A DNA stretch of 56,536 bases from Alphaproteobacteria bacterium (GTDB lineage Bacteria; Pseudomonadota; Alphaproteobacteria; Rickettsiales; UBA998): the NCBI GenBank assembly GCA_004293935.1, contig RDZH01000020.1:1-56536 (forward strand). Reading direction: 5' to 3'. This document shows positions 18,957 through 28,563 of this stretch, one piece after another. Each line of letters begins with the position of its first letter. Position 1 is the first letter of the stretch. The position numbers were made by a program, and so were the translations under genes. The notes under the pieces were generated by a model. The model did not search any database. It saw only the letters and a program-made list of their open reading frames with translations, and was not told where the DNA came from.

Positions 18957-19721
18957 TTACCCTAAATAGGAGAGCATCACAATCATACTTCCAACCGTTC
19001 CCATCACCCATGCAGAAGTGCGAAATTTGGGGGATATTCTGCCAAGCACGGCATAGCTTAGGATGGCAAAAAACACCGATAAGATGACAAAGGGGATGAT
19101 AGCATGTGTGCCTAAACACCATCCGCCTAACCCCAACATAATCGCATATATCGGAAAAGGCGTGCGTTTGCGTGCAATGGCACATTCTGCCCCCCATATC
19201 CCAATGCCGACCATCATGGCAAGATAGCCACCGATGAAAAAACCTGTGATAGGCTCACCAAACGACATACGATACACCGCAGCAACACCCAAAAAGGCAG
19301 AAACCAACACCGCAAAAAGACGTTTTTCAATGAAATATAAGGCAGCTATGGTGATTAAAATCACGTCCATAGACAAAATCAGCACCAATGCTTGCCCAAA
19401 GCCATAAATAAAATAATTGACGGAGAATAATATGCCACACAAGGCTTCAACAATCGTATAGGTCACAGGGATTGAGACAACCGAGCAGTAACGGCACTTC
19501 CCCCGCGTTGATAACCATGAAAATACCGGAAAGAGATCCTTAGGCGAAAGATACACCCGCCGTTCACATTCGCAATAAGGCGGATCATTGGCTATGGTTA
19601 AACCACGAGGCAAACGATAAATAAACGAGGTCGCATAATTGCCCGCAGCAATCCCTAGAATGAACATTATGACAATACCGACATAATAATAGACTAGGGA
19701 GCTAGATAAAAATTCTACCAT
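18957..19721 (-). CDS. Prepilin peptidase-like membrane protein, probably inactive
   Basis: This 254-residue polytopic protein matches the N-terminal part of type IV prepilin peptidases (A24): a first membrane segment followed by GNYATSFIYRLPRG, a Cys cluster (CEC, then CRYC about 25 residues later) and a run of transmembrane helices. The two catalytic Asp motifs of A24 enzymes (D-x6-D region and GxGD) are not visible; the equivalent places read FIEKRLF and GIWGAEC. It may be a non-catalytic relative, or a diverged enzyme. The start at 19721 lies 4 nt after the upstream stop; an in-frame Met at 19754 would overlap the upstream gene. No pilin gene is in the window. Confidence 0.6.
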   Translation of the reverse strand: MVEFLSSSLVYYYVGIVIMFILGIAAGNYATSFIYRLPRGLTIANDPPYCECERRVYLSPKDLFPVFSWLSTRGKCRYCSVVSIPVTYTIVEALCGILFSVNYFIYGFGQALVLILSMDVILITIAALYFIEKRLFAVLVSAFLGVAAVYRMSFGEPITGFFIGGYLAMMVGIGIWGAECAIARKRTPFPIYAIMLGLGGWCLGTHAIIPFVILSVFFAILSYAVLGRISPKFRTSAWVMGTVGSMIVMLSYLG

Positions 19722-19725
19722 AGGC

Positions 19726-20961
19726 TTAGTTTTGCACCGTTCGAGTTGGATCAATCAATTCATCTAAATAACGCCCCTGAAACAGAGAAATACCAAATGC
19801 TTGACCATATTCTACCGCTTGCCGGTTATCGCAACGCGTTAAGATAACACGATTTGCACCACAACGCTTCACTGCTTCCGCAATGGCTTTATTTTCTGGA
19901 TTCGATGCCTCATTGGCATTCCATTGCAACTTAATCAAATCCACTTCTAATAATGCCCGATTAATCATCGGGAAACTATGTTCCGTCACACCATCAAGGC
20001 ACAGACGATAGCCCATTTTCTGCACATAATCACGCGCTGAGATAAAGGCATACATATCCTCAAATATATCTGAGGCTTGCACTTCCAAAACAACGGATAC
20101 TTTTGACGAAGCGCGCAGCGATGCATCAAAAGCTTGAAACACATCCGACATCAATGTCTTGACATTGAGATTAATACTAATAGGTGACGATGTATGCTGT
20201 TCAGCACGCTCACTAAGCATCAACAAAATTTGATGATCGAGCGTTAATGTGAGGTATTTGAACAACCAACGATTACTCACTAAATCAACATCGGTGTTGA
20301 TAAGTTGCTTAAGGTGCGCAATGTTGATATAGAGTTCGTCAAACACGCGACGCACAGCCATGCTTGGTACTGTGGCACAAATAGGCTGCTTACGCATCGC
20401 TTGAAGCACATCCACCTCACCAATGAGACGCTCAATCTGCCCCAAATTTGATGAATCAAAAAAGCGTGCTTTCTTTAATGTATTGGCTGAGAGAAGATTC
20501 TCGCTGGCTTTATCTTTTTTTGTAGGCGTCGCTGTGTTCAAAGGTGATTTTCGATTGCTCAGCATTTTTTTGCGAACCATCGCGCACACATCTTCATAAG
20601 AATCGCGCATCACAAAAACATGACAAAAATCTTCATTCTCATGCCCATCATGGGTATAGGCTAAGGGATCATCCATGAATAAATAACGCAGTTGGAATAT
20701 CACTTTTTCCATCAACATTTTTGGAATATTATGCCCTACCACCATCAGGTTAGCATCGTCAAACAGACAAATCAACCCTTCTTGATTCTTCAACAAATCA
20801 CTGATTAAATTGGTAGCAATTTTAATTTGATATTCGCTACGATAATATTCCAAGAGCTGAGAAAAATGAAACACGACAACCACGCTATCGTTCATTATTT
20901 CTTTATTGCTTGCAAGATATTCAATTAACTTCGCTTCTGCGCCTGTGCTTATAAGTTTCAT
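19726..20961 (-). CDS. Degenerate EAL-domain protein
   Basis: This 411-residue soluble protein has a C-terminal half (about residues 190-405) that follows the EAL phosphodiesterase fold: SINLNVKTL (beta strand that reads SINLS in active enzymes), VVLEVQASD, YRLCLDGVTEHS where active enzymes have DDFG, DLIKLQW, and the closing FGISLFQGRYLDE. The EAL signature itself and the DDFGTG loop are absent, so cyclic-di-GMP hydrolysis is unlikely; a binding or structural role is more probable. The N-terminal half is uncharacterised. It precedes the prepilin-peptidase-like gene in what looks like one transcript. Confidence 0.7.
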   Translation of the reverse strand: MKLISTGAEAKLIEYLASNKEIMNDSVVVVFHFSQLLEYYRSEYQIKIATNLISDLLKNQEGLICLFDDANLMVVGHNIPKMLMEKVIFQLRYLFMDDPLAYTHDGHENEDFCHVFVMRDSYEDVCAMVRKKMLSNRKSPLNTATPTKKDKASENLLSANTLKKARFFDSSNLGQIERLIGEVDVLQAMRKQPICATVPSMAVRRVFDELYINIAHLKQLINTDVDLVSNRWLFKYLTLTLDHQILLMLSERAEQHTSSPISINLNVKTLMSDVFQAFDASLRASSKVSVVLEVQASDIFEDMYAFISARDYVQKMGYRLCLDGVTEHSFPMINRALLEVDLIKLQWNANEASNPENKAIAEAVKRCGANRVILTRCDNRQAVEYGQAFGISLFQGRYLDELIDPTRTVQN

Positions 20962-21077
20962 AGCGATTCGTTCACTTCACAACTGTAAATAGGGTTAGAA
21001 ATATATAGTCGTTCGGTGATTATACGCATAGTTCTGCACAGAGTAAACAATGTTCACACAAATCATGGGATGACCTA

Positions 21078-23759
21078 TTATCGATTAAACCTTCGCTGTG
21101 TCATAAAAGATTCCAATGCTCGCGTGTCTGCACTCAAGAGCGGATCATCCATGGACTTTTTGAAATAGAGCGTAACTTCTGGAAAATCACTAATCGCCAT
21201 GCTTGGCAATTTGAAGGTAAGCGCGTAATTCATCGCCCATTTTTTGATGTTTGCAGCCCCAACCATCGTGCCTATCGCATGTTTTGAGCGAAATTTCAGA
21301 CCGTTTGTATGCATCCGCGTGGAATCGATATTAAATGCCCCTTCAACTGTTTGAAAGGTAGTTTGCCCCTTAATCAAGGCAATGCGTACCGTATTGGCAA
21401 TTTCACTATTACTGCGCACGCTTGGCAAAGATTGCACCAGACTTGCCACATCAAAACCGCGAATGACAATATCCCTGCCAAACAATACCATATTTGCAGA
21501 AAGATTATCGATCAAATTATTCAGAGTAATGCCACCTGTATCAAAACGTAGATTGATATTCATCCGCCCGCGAATCGACGATAGATTTAAGGTCGATTCC
21601 AACATACGATGCACTAAAACATTTTTTAGCCTCAAATCTCCTTTAATCCCTGCGATGGAAGATACATCGATTGTACCTTTATAGTTCATCGAACCTTCCC
21701 ATACATCCGCATACCAATCGCTTACATCCCACACGCCTTCATCGGTTTTAGCCTTAATGCGCACATTTTTCATAACCACAGAATCATGAAATAATTCCCC
21801 AAATTCCAGATCAAACACCCCTGAATAACCTTTTAAGAAATCCATCACGAGGGGCTTGTCGCCCCATATGCTAACATTATTATCGCGCTTCACTGGATAG
21901 GTACGAAAGCTACGCCCAACCAATGAATTGACATTAAAATGTGATAGATACACATGGGCGTTAATATTAGGAATGGCTTCGGATTGATCAATGCCAATAT
22001 CACCTGACAATTTAATTTCGCCAACATTCAAATCCACCGAATTAAATTGCATTTTATCCGGGGCAATGGTGAGCAGAAACCGTGACGGCTTGCCCTCTAA
22101 ATCATATAAAGTAAAGCGATCAAATACCAAGGTGCATTTATAGCTATTGCGCATAGAATCAAGCCACGGCAAGGTGATTTTAGGAGTATCAAAATTATCC
22201 TCCAACAGCGCACCGCTTGCCGCAGGGTTGATATAACGCGCTAAAGAATCCAGCTTGCTGCCCGATATTTTCAAATTAGCCACATAATTTGTCTCACCTT
22301 CGGGATAATAATCAACCGCACCTTCGACAAAAAAATCACCCGCTTGAAAGCGTAATTCCGAAATGGTACTTGTCTGAGGCGAGATATAGAGTGTTGATTT
22401 GGCACGGAAATTTCCCTCATGATTTGCCATCAACTTATGTTCATCAAGGTTTAGCCCACTCATAAAGGCTTGGATATTTTTTCCTAATAATTCTAATGTT
22501 GCATCCAAATTGACATTTTTATTAATGTCCATCTTGAGAATGCCAAAAAGCAATAATTGCGTATCACCCGCCATATGCGCAACCGCCTGATTGATGGTCA
22601 ATTCACCATCCCGTAGCATGGCAGATAAGTCAATATTGCGTGATTCTACCCCAAGCCATGATAATTTCTTGATGCGCACATCAACTGTTCCTCGACTTTT
22701 GGCAGGAAGCATATAGGCAACCAAATGATTAAATTGCTCCTTTGTGTAGGAAGCACCAAAATCATCATCAATCGTCACTTCCGCTAATTCAAGATTGATC
22801 TTGAACAACGCACTATCACGATTAACAAGAGACATCCCTACCGATAAGGGATGTTCATTCATCGTCATGTCACGTGATGCTACCACCAATTTCGGCCCTT
22901 GCATTTTTATCGCAAGCCCACCTTTCATGGTATTATTCTCTCCCCATATATCATGCAGCCGATCATTATGCGCCTGTATATCAACAAGATAAGCCCATGA
23001 AGCAAGATTTTTTATATTCGATTCTATCATGCCATCCAAATGCAGAGCATTCTTGATATATCCCCACTTGCCTTCATAGCGCACGCTATCCTCACCTGAA
23101 GTAAGCTCCACCTTAAGAGCATCCATGGCATCACGCACAGATCGCCCCGCTGTATGAAGATGCATTTTATGCTCCGAGATCACCATATCGAAATCCGAAG
23201 TAAATTCACCGTCCTCCTCGGCATGGAAGCTCCCACTTACCCCATGCAATTCATAGAGATTCTGCGCCCCAAGGGGAAGAAAGGATAGTTTGCTCGCCTG
23301 AATATCAACATCCGAGGGAATATATGGATTGGATAATATTTTTTTGACATGGCGTGATAATTCAAGAGTATAGACATCAGTAGCTACCTCTTGGATTTCT
23401 AAAGCAAGTCCATCGATTTGCATGGATTCAGCGCGAAAATCACCCGTAAATGCATCAAAAATTCCAAAATCGATGGAAACCATTTGAATGGTCATCAATT
23501 TATCCGATAACGCCTTGGGATGATTTTTAACAATCACCCCAGAAAAAGTCATACGCGGTTTTAGAGGAAAAGATGCCTCAGCAGAGCGTATACTCACATC
23601 ATAGCCTAGTTGCTCACTTAAATCATGCTGCACACGCACACGCATCTTTTCAGCATCCATCATCATCGGCACAAAAAGGGTGGATGATGCGACTATCACC
23701 ATCAAAACAGTGCATATAATCAGTACAATTTTAATTTTTTTTGAAATTGTAATCATCAC
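21078..23759 (-). CDS. AsmA-family outer-membrane assembly/lipid transport protein
   Basis: This 893-residue protein has one N-terminal transmembrane segment (about residues 9-31) followed by a long, beta-rich periplasmic repeat region. The start (VQHDLSEQLGYDV then a PLKPRMTFSGV region) and the C-terminal LSSIRGRMNINLRF and FDVASLVQSL segments are characteristic of AsmA proteins. AsmA relatives are anchored in the inner membrane and form bridges proposed to move phospholipid to the outer membrane. A second Met directly follows the first and could be used. The gene lies between rnj and the EAL gene on the same strand, but gaps of about 100 nt on both sides suggest its own promoter. Confidence 0.8.
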   Translation of the reverse strand: MMITISKKIKIVLIICTVLMVIVASSTLFVPMMMDAEKMRVRVQHDLSEQLGYDVSIRSAEASFPLKPRMTFSGVIVKNHPKALSDKLMTIQMVSIDFGIFDAFTGDFRAESMQIDGLALEIQEVATDVYTLELSRHVKKILSNPYIPSDVDIQASKLSFLPLGAQNLYELHGVSGSFHAEEDGEFTSDFDMVISEHKMHLHTAGRSVRDAMDALKVELTSGEDSVRYEGKWGYIKNALHLDGMIESNIKNLASWAYLVDIQAHNDRLHDIWGENNTMKGGLAIKMQGPKLVVASRDMTMNEHPLSVGMSLVNRDSALFKINLELAEVTIDDDFGASYTKEQFNHLVAYMLPAKSRGTVDVRIKKLSWLGVESRNIDLSAMLRDGELTINQAVAHMAGDTQLLLFGILKMDINKNVNLDATLELLGKNIQAFMSGLNLDEHKLMANHEGNFRAKSTLYISPQTSTISELRFQAGDFFVEGAVDYYPEGETNYVANLKISGSKLDSLARYINPAASGALLEDNFDTPKITLPWLDSMRNSYKCTLVFDRFTLYDLEGKPSRFLLTIAPDKMQFNSVDLNVGEIKLSGDIGIDQSEAIPNINAHVYLSHFNVNSLVGRSFRTYPVKRDNNVSIWGDKPLVMDFLKGYSGVFDLEFGELFHDSVVMKNVRIKAKTDEGVWDVSDWYADVWEGSMNYKGTIDVSSIAGIKGDLRLKNVLVHRMLESTLNLSSIRGRMNINLRFDTGGITLNNLIDNLSANMVLFGRDIVIRGFDVASLVQSLPSVRSNSEIANTVRIALIKGQTTFQTVEGAFNIDSTRMHTNGLKFRSKHAIGTMVGAANIKKWAMNYALTFKLPSMAISDFPEVTLYFKKSMDDPLLSADTRALESFMTQRRFNR

Positions 23760-23778
23760 GCCTACCTAATGAATGAGG

Positions 23779-23811
23779 AACTATAACACTATAATATATA
23801 GTGCTATAGTT
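23779..23811. repeat. Palindrome AACTATAACACTATA / TATAGTGCTATAGTT
   Basis: A near-perfect 15-bp inverted repeat with a 3-nt loop in the rnj-to-asmA gap. The TATAGTGC core also occurs in the composite repeats at 51121-51185 and 55761-55768. It may be a solo half of that repeat family, or an operator for the AsmA gene; no U-tract follows, so it is not a typical terminator. Confidence 0.55.
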
Positions 23812-23859
23812 TATATGATCAACGCATTCTTGTTACGAAGCAACAAAAAACGAGCATCA

Positions 23860-25524
23860 CTATAATTGATGCACATGTATATCTATTACTGGTTTTTTCC
23901 CTAATTCATCGTTAATACGCTTCGATACTGATGCACGCACCCTATCTTTAATCACCTGAAGTTTCATCCGCGAACCTGAACGTTCAAAAATTTTCAGTAT
24001 ATCTTGCTCCATGGCATGACGCAATGTTTCGTCTTCAAATGGATCAAGGCATCCTGGCGCGCTAATTTCCGGCGCGGAAATCAGTTGCAAATCTTTGTCC
24101 AAAACAAAGGAAACTATAATATGACCGCTTTCACGTAATCGACGGCGCATTTTAATGATCGGGCTATTGAGAGGAATAAGCGTCGTGCCATCCAAGCCAT
24201 AATATCCCGATTCAACGCGATCCACAATACGCGCACCATTACGCTCCAAGAGAATAACCGCACCATTATAAGGCTCAACCGTTTCTTGCACACCTAATTG
24301 CGATGCAAAAAGCGCATGTTCACGAATATGCAATGATTCCCCATGTACTGGCACGGCAATAGCAGGGCGAACCAAATCATACATACGCTTCAACTCATCG
24401 CGTGCTGGATGACCCGACACATGGATAAAATCATCCTTATCAGTCACAACCGTAACGCCTTGATTAATCAACTGATTATGCAACCAACGTACTTTTGTTT
24501 CATTCCCCGGAATCACACGCGAAGAAAAGAACACCGTATCTTCAGAAGCAATACGCAAGGATGGATGCGTTTGCGTCACGATCTTGGTAAGTGCTGCTTT
24601 AGGCTCACCTTGACACCCCGTACACAGTACCAATACTTCCGAACGTGATAATTTATTGGCTTCTTTTTCGCTAATAAGATCGGGAGCATCGAGTAAATAG
24701 CCACTTTCTTGCGCTGATTCTACCATACGCCACAAAGAACGCCCAGCCAAAACCACACTGCGCCCACAGGCTTTTGCAGCATACAGCACCGATTCAACAC
24801 GGGCAATATTAGAAGCAAAAGTGGCAACAAAAACGCGCCCCTTATGTTTGGCAATCTGCTCCGTGAGAGTCGCACGCACACGCGCTTCTGACCCTGATTC
24901 ACCCTTCACAAACACATTGGTTGAATCACATACCATTGCCAATACGCCCTCATCACCATAGCGTTTGAGGGTAGCTTCATCAGACACAGGACCAACCAAC
25001 GGTTCGTCATCCAATTTCCAATCGCCCGTATGCATCACCACACCTTGCGGTGTTTTAATGGCAACTGCTTGCATCTCGGGGATAGAATGCGTCAAAGGAA
25101 TTAAATCTAGGGTAAATGGACCAACCTTAAACTCACTGCCAATTTCCACTTCATGCAACGGAAATTTTGCAGGCAGAGGACCATTCGATTGTAATTTACG
25201 CTTTAACACGGATGCGGTAAATTTCGTCGCATAGATTGGGCATTGCAGCTCATCCCATAAATAGGGTACTGCCCCTAAATGATCTTCATGCGCATGAGTC
25301 AACACCAATCCAACCAAATCTTTTTTGCGCTCAACAATGAACTCAATATCAGGCACCATGATCTCAACACCCGGATAATGATCATCGACAAAACCAATAC
25401 CCAAATCAATCATCAACCATTTACCATTCAAATAATAAAGATTGAGGTTCATCCCAATTTCATTTGATCCCCCAAGTGGAACAAATAATAACTTATTTTT
25501 ATATTCTGAAAAATCAACTGCCAT
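23860..25524 (-). CDS. rnj: Ribonuclease J
   Basis: This 554-residue metallo-beta-lactamase/beta-CASP ribonuclease has the metal-binding motif HAHEDH at residues 77-82, the opening LLFVPLGGSNEIGMN, later beta-CASP motifs including SGHPARDELKRM and PVHGE, and a C-terminal domain ending VIDIHVHQL. RNase J combines endonuclease and 5'-to-3' exonuclease activity and is used for RNA maturation and decay in alphaproteobacteria. Its start overlaps the end of coaX by 11 nt, placing it at the tail of the nuo-birA-coaX transcript, a gene order common in this class. Confidence 0.96.
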   Translation of the reverse strand: MAVDFSEYKNKLLFVPLGGSNEIGMNLNLYYLNGKWLMIDLGIGFVDDHYPGVEIMVPDIEFIVERKKDLVGLVLTHAHEDHLGAVPYLWDELQCPIYATKFTASVLKRKLQSNGPLPAKFPLHEVEIGSEFKVGPFTLDLIPLTHSIPEMQAVAIKTPQGVVMHTGDWKLDDEPLVGPVSDEATLKRYGDEGVLAMVCDSTNVFVKGESGSEARVRATLTEQIAKHKGRVFVATFASNIARVESVLYAAKACGRSVVLAGRSLWRMVESAQESGYLLDAPDLISEKEANKLSRSEVLVLCTGCQGEPKAALTKIVTQTHPSLRIASEDTVFFSSRVIPGNETKVRWLHNQLINQGVTVVTDKDDFIHVSGHPARDELKRMYDLVRPAIAVPVHGESLHIREHALFASQLGVQETVEPYNGAVILLERNGARIVDRVESGYYGLDGTTLIPLNSPIIKMRRRLRESGHIIVSFVLDKDLQLISAPEISAPGCLDPFEDETLRHAMEQDILKIFERSGSRMKLQVIKDRVRASVSKRINDELGKKPVIDIHVHQL

Positions 25525-26329
25525 ACGCCTCTTCGTTTTTATTGTAGTTTATTATGTTAAAATTATTATTAGTATAGTAAATAGATGCCAATCCATAAAT
25601 CGTTAAATCACTGACAATATCATCAATCTGCGGAACAGCGCGCACATAAAGGGGTGCTAAACCACCTGTCGCAATCACTTTTTCAATATTAGCATATTCT
25701 TGTTTAATACGGTTAAGCAACCCCTCAATCATGCCAACATAACCATAATAAATGCCCGATTCCATAGCAGCTACAGTATTTCTACCGATCACATGGCTAG
25801 GACAACGCACACCGATCGAGGGTAATTTTGCCGCTGCTTTTTGAAGTGCATCAAGAGATAGGTTCACCCCCGGCGCAATGACACCGCCAATATAAACCCC
25901 ATCTTTCGTAATAACATCAAAAGTAGTTGCTGTACCAAAATCAATAATCACCATGCCGCATTGATAACGTTTCCATCCTTCATAGGCATTGACAAGGCGA
26001 TCCGCTCCCACTTCTTCAGGATGATCAACATCCACAGATAAGTCTGGAACATCTAAAGCGGAATCAACAAGCATCGGCTCTACATGGAAATATTTCTTAC
26101 AACAACTCACCAGCTCAAATTGCACACGCGGCACAACCGTGGCTAAAATAACATCCGTAATTTCTGAATAGGTACGATCATTCAGTGCCAACATTTGCCG
26201 CAACCATAAACCATATTCATCCGAAGTGCGAGAAGCATTGGTAGCCATACGCCACTGACTGACAAGATGTTCACCATCAAATAACGCAAATACGCTGTTC
26301 GTATTCCCTACATCTATCGCTAATAACAT
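25514..26329 (-). CDS. coaX: Type III pantothenate kinase
   Basis: This 271-residue ASKHA-fold kinase catalyses the first step of coenzyme A synthesis. Key motifs are LAIDVGNTN at the N-terminus (phosphate binding), EVGADRLVNA in the middle, and VIIDFGTATTFDVI. The ATG at 26329 gives the family start MLLAIDVGN; a GTG codon directly before it is in frame but less likely. It lies 3 nt after the birA stop and overlaps rnj by 11 nt. The C-terminus after the conserved IYGLASIYY region is Asn-rich (NNNFNIINYNKN) and probably disordered. Confidence 0.94.
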   Translation of the reverse strand: MLLAIDVGNTNSVFALFDGEHLVSQWRMATNASRTSDEYGLWLRQMLALNDRTYSEITDVILATVVPRVQFELVSCCKKYFHVEPMLVDSALDVPDLSVDVDHPEEVGADRLVNAYEGWKRYQCGMVIIDFGTATTFDVITKDGVYIGGVIAPGVNLSLDALQKAAAKLPSIGVRCPSHVIGRNTVAAMESGIYYGYVGMIEGLLNRIKQEYANIEKVIATGGLAPLYVRAVPQIDDIVSDLTIYGLASIYYTNNNFNIINYNKNEEAYGS

Positions 26330-26332
26330 CAC

Positions 26333-27109
26333 TCATTCTCTCACAGAGGGCATCACAACCCGCACATCCGCAGCATAAACCGATCGTGTACCATGTTCTG
26401 TTTCCACGATTAATGCTCCATCATCCCCTATAGCACACATTGTCGCCTGAGTCACGTTATTTCCTGCTTCCTCCAACACTATCTCTTTGCCTATGTGCGC
26501 TGCCACGCTACACCATTGATCACGAATATAAGCAAAACCTTTATCCAGCCACTCATCATAGAGCGCATCAAACGCATCCAAAAAACGCGACAACACAATT
26601 TTTGCGCTGATAATTTCTACACCATGGGCATGAATATTGGTGGCAGGGTAGGACGCATCCTCAGGATGATGCATAATATTCACCCCCACGCCAATAATCA
26701 CCCATGATGCATCTTGATGACGCGATAAAACCGTTTCCAGCAAAATGCCCGCCACTTTTTTACCATGCACCAGCACATCATTAGGCCATTTAAGTGTTAC
26801 AGCAGTGGGGTCATTTAATACATACGCCAACGCTTGATATAATGCTAGGGATGCAACAAAGGAAAGTTGCGGTAAGCGTTCCACCGATGCGCAGGGCTGC
26901 AACAGCAAAGAGAAAAATAAATTCCCCTCCTCAGAGACCCATTGCCTACCATCACGCCCTTTGCCATGCGTCTGAGTTTTTGCCCATAATACAGCACCAT
27001 GCTGCCCACCTGCTTTTGCTAGGCGTTTCGCTTCTTCATTTGTACTATCCAACTCATCGAAGGTTAGCAAATGATAGCTATCAATAAAGTGCAATGTCGA
27101 ACCGGCCAT
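26333..27109 (-). CDS. birA: Biotin--[acetyl-CoA-carboxylase] ligase
   Basis: This 258-residue class I biotin ligase lacks the N-terminal DNA-binding domain of E. coli BirA, so it is an enzyme and not a repressor. The biotinyl-AMP loop reads GKGRDGRQW, preceded by ELDSTNEEAKR; KWPNDV and KVAGILLE follow as in the family. It attaches biotin to carboxylase carrier domains. The start codon overlaps the nuoN stop by 1 nt, so it is read from the complex I transcript. Confidence 0.94.
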   Translation of the reverse strand: MAGSTLHFIDSYHLLTFDELDSTNEEAKRLAKAGGQHGAVLWAKTQTHGKGRDGRQWVSEEGNLFFSLLLQPCASVERLPQLSFVASLALYQALAYVLNDPTAVTLKWPNDVLVHGKKVAGILLETVLSRHQDASWVIIGVGVNIMHHPEDASYPATNIHAHGVEIISAKIVLSRFLDAFDALYDEWLDKGFAYIRDQWCSVAAHIGKEIVLEEAGNNVTQATMCAIGDDGALIVETEHGTRSVYAADVRVVMPSVRE

Positions 27110-28563
27110 CAGGGAAACAACACTCCCGCAGCCAAAAAGGCAGGCTTAAAGATAAGCGAGAAATCAAACACGACAAAATTAGCCACGACACATGCAAAGA
27201 TGATATAGCCCAAATAAGGATGACGTGGCAACACATCTAATGGGCTTGCTGATTCATCAAAATACATAATTTTGACGATACGTATGTAGTATACACACGA
27301 GACCACACTCGACAACACCCCAACCACAGCAAGCCAAATAAGGCTTTCCACCTGCACCACACTTTTGAATACAAAGAATTTACCAAAAAATCCTAGGAAT
27401 GGTGGAATACCTGCCATTGAAAACATAAACACCGCAAGAGCTAAGGCTATGCGCGGTGACGCAGTTGAAAGCCCTGCTAATTGATGAATATGCGTCACTG
27501 GCGTGCCAGAACTACGCAACATTAAGATGCACGCAAACACGCCCAAACTAATGGTGCAGTAAAAAGCAAGATACACCAACATCGCATAGACCGCCTCATA
27601 GGAATGAGCAGCAATCGCCATTAATATATAGCCGACATGACCAATGGAACTGTACGCCAACAACCTTTTAATGTTGGTTTGCACAAGTCCCGCAAGCGCA
27701 CCAAGTACCATGGAGGCAACACTTGCACATACGATAATTTGTTGCCAATAGGACGCTATATCGCCACACACTTCTGAAAGAAAACGCACAGCAAAGCACA
27801 ATACGGCAACTTTCGGTGCCGTTGCAAAAAAAGCAACGACTGGGGTAGGTGCGCCTTCATAAACATCAGGTGTCCACATATGAAAAGGCACTGCAGATAT
27901 TTTGAAGAATATCCCTACAAGCACAAGAACAATACCCGTCACAGCACCGATATTCACGTTTGCTGTGCTAGCTAAGACAGTCGATAAGGTTTCAAATTGA
28001 ATCGTTCCCGCAAAACCATAAATCAACGATACACCGAACAACATCATGCCCGAAGCGAGAGAACCAAGAACAAAATATTTGAGACCTGCTTCGGAGGAAA
28101 CGCCATTATCACGTTCATAGGCCGCCATCACATACATCGCCAAACTTGCCAATTCTAGCGCCACATAGAAGGATAATAGATTCTCACTGGCAACCAACAG
28201 AACCAATCCAAGCGTTGCAAACAGCACAAGAACCACATATTCCTTTGCGATTTCAGCGTGATCTTTTAACCAATCTAAGGATAAAATCGTTGCACCAAAC
28301 GCAGAAAGTACAATGATAATTTTAGCAAATGTTGCAAAACTATCAATACGTACCATGCCATAGAGATTCTGAGCAGGAATATTTAATTTCAGTTGCACCG
28401 CATACATTAAAAATATGGTAAACAGAGAACTGCACCCCAATAAGGCAATGCCACGTTGCGTCATGGTGGATTGAAAAAACGCTCCATACATGAGCAAAAA
28501 CATAGCCATCCCTGCAAGTAAAATCTCAGGGTATAATCCTTGAATAAGTGTATAAGGAATCAT
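27109..28563 (-). CDS. nuoN: NADH-quinone oxidoreductase subunit N
   Basis: This 484-residue antiporter-like membrane subunit of complex I has about 14 transmembrane helices and the conserved proton-pathway segments FKISAVPFHMWTPDVYEG and a Lys in TNIKRLLAYSSIGHVGY. It pumps protons in the membrane arm. The start overlaps the nuoM stop (TAATG-type) and the end overlaps birA, indicating coupled translation. Confidence 0.96.
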   Translation of the reverse strand: MIPYTLIQGLYPEILLAGMAMFLLMYGAFFQSTMTQRGIALLGCSSLFTIFLMYAVQLKLNIPAQNLYGMVRIDSFATFAKIIIVLSAFGATILSLDWLKDHAEIAKEYVVLVLFATLGLVLLVASENLLSFYVALELASLAMYVMAAYERDNGVSSEAGLKYFVLGSLASGMMLFGVSLIYGFAGTIQFETLSTVLASTANVNIGAVTGIVLVLVGIFFKISAVPFHMWTPDVYEGAPTPVVAFFATAPKVAVLCFAVRFLSEVCGDIASYWQQIIVCASVASMVLGALAGLVQTNIKRLLAYSSIGHVGYILMAIAAHSYEAVYAMLVYLAFYCTISLGVFACILMLRSSGTPVTHIHQLAGLSTASPRIALALAVFMFSMAGIPPFLGFFGKFFVFKSVVQVESLIWLAVVGVLSSVVSCVYYIRIVKIMYFDESASPLDVLPRHPYLGYIIFACVVANFVVFDFSLIFKPAFLAAGVLFP

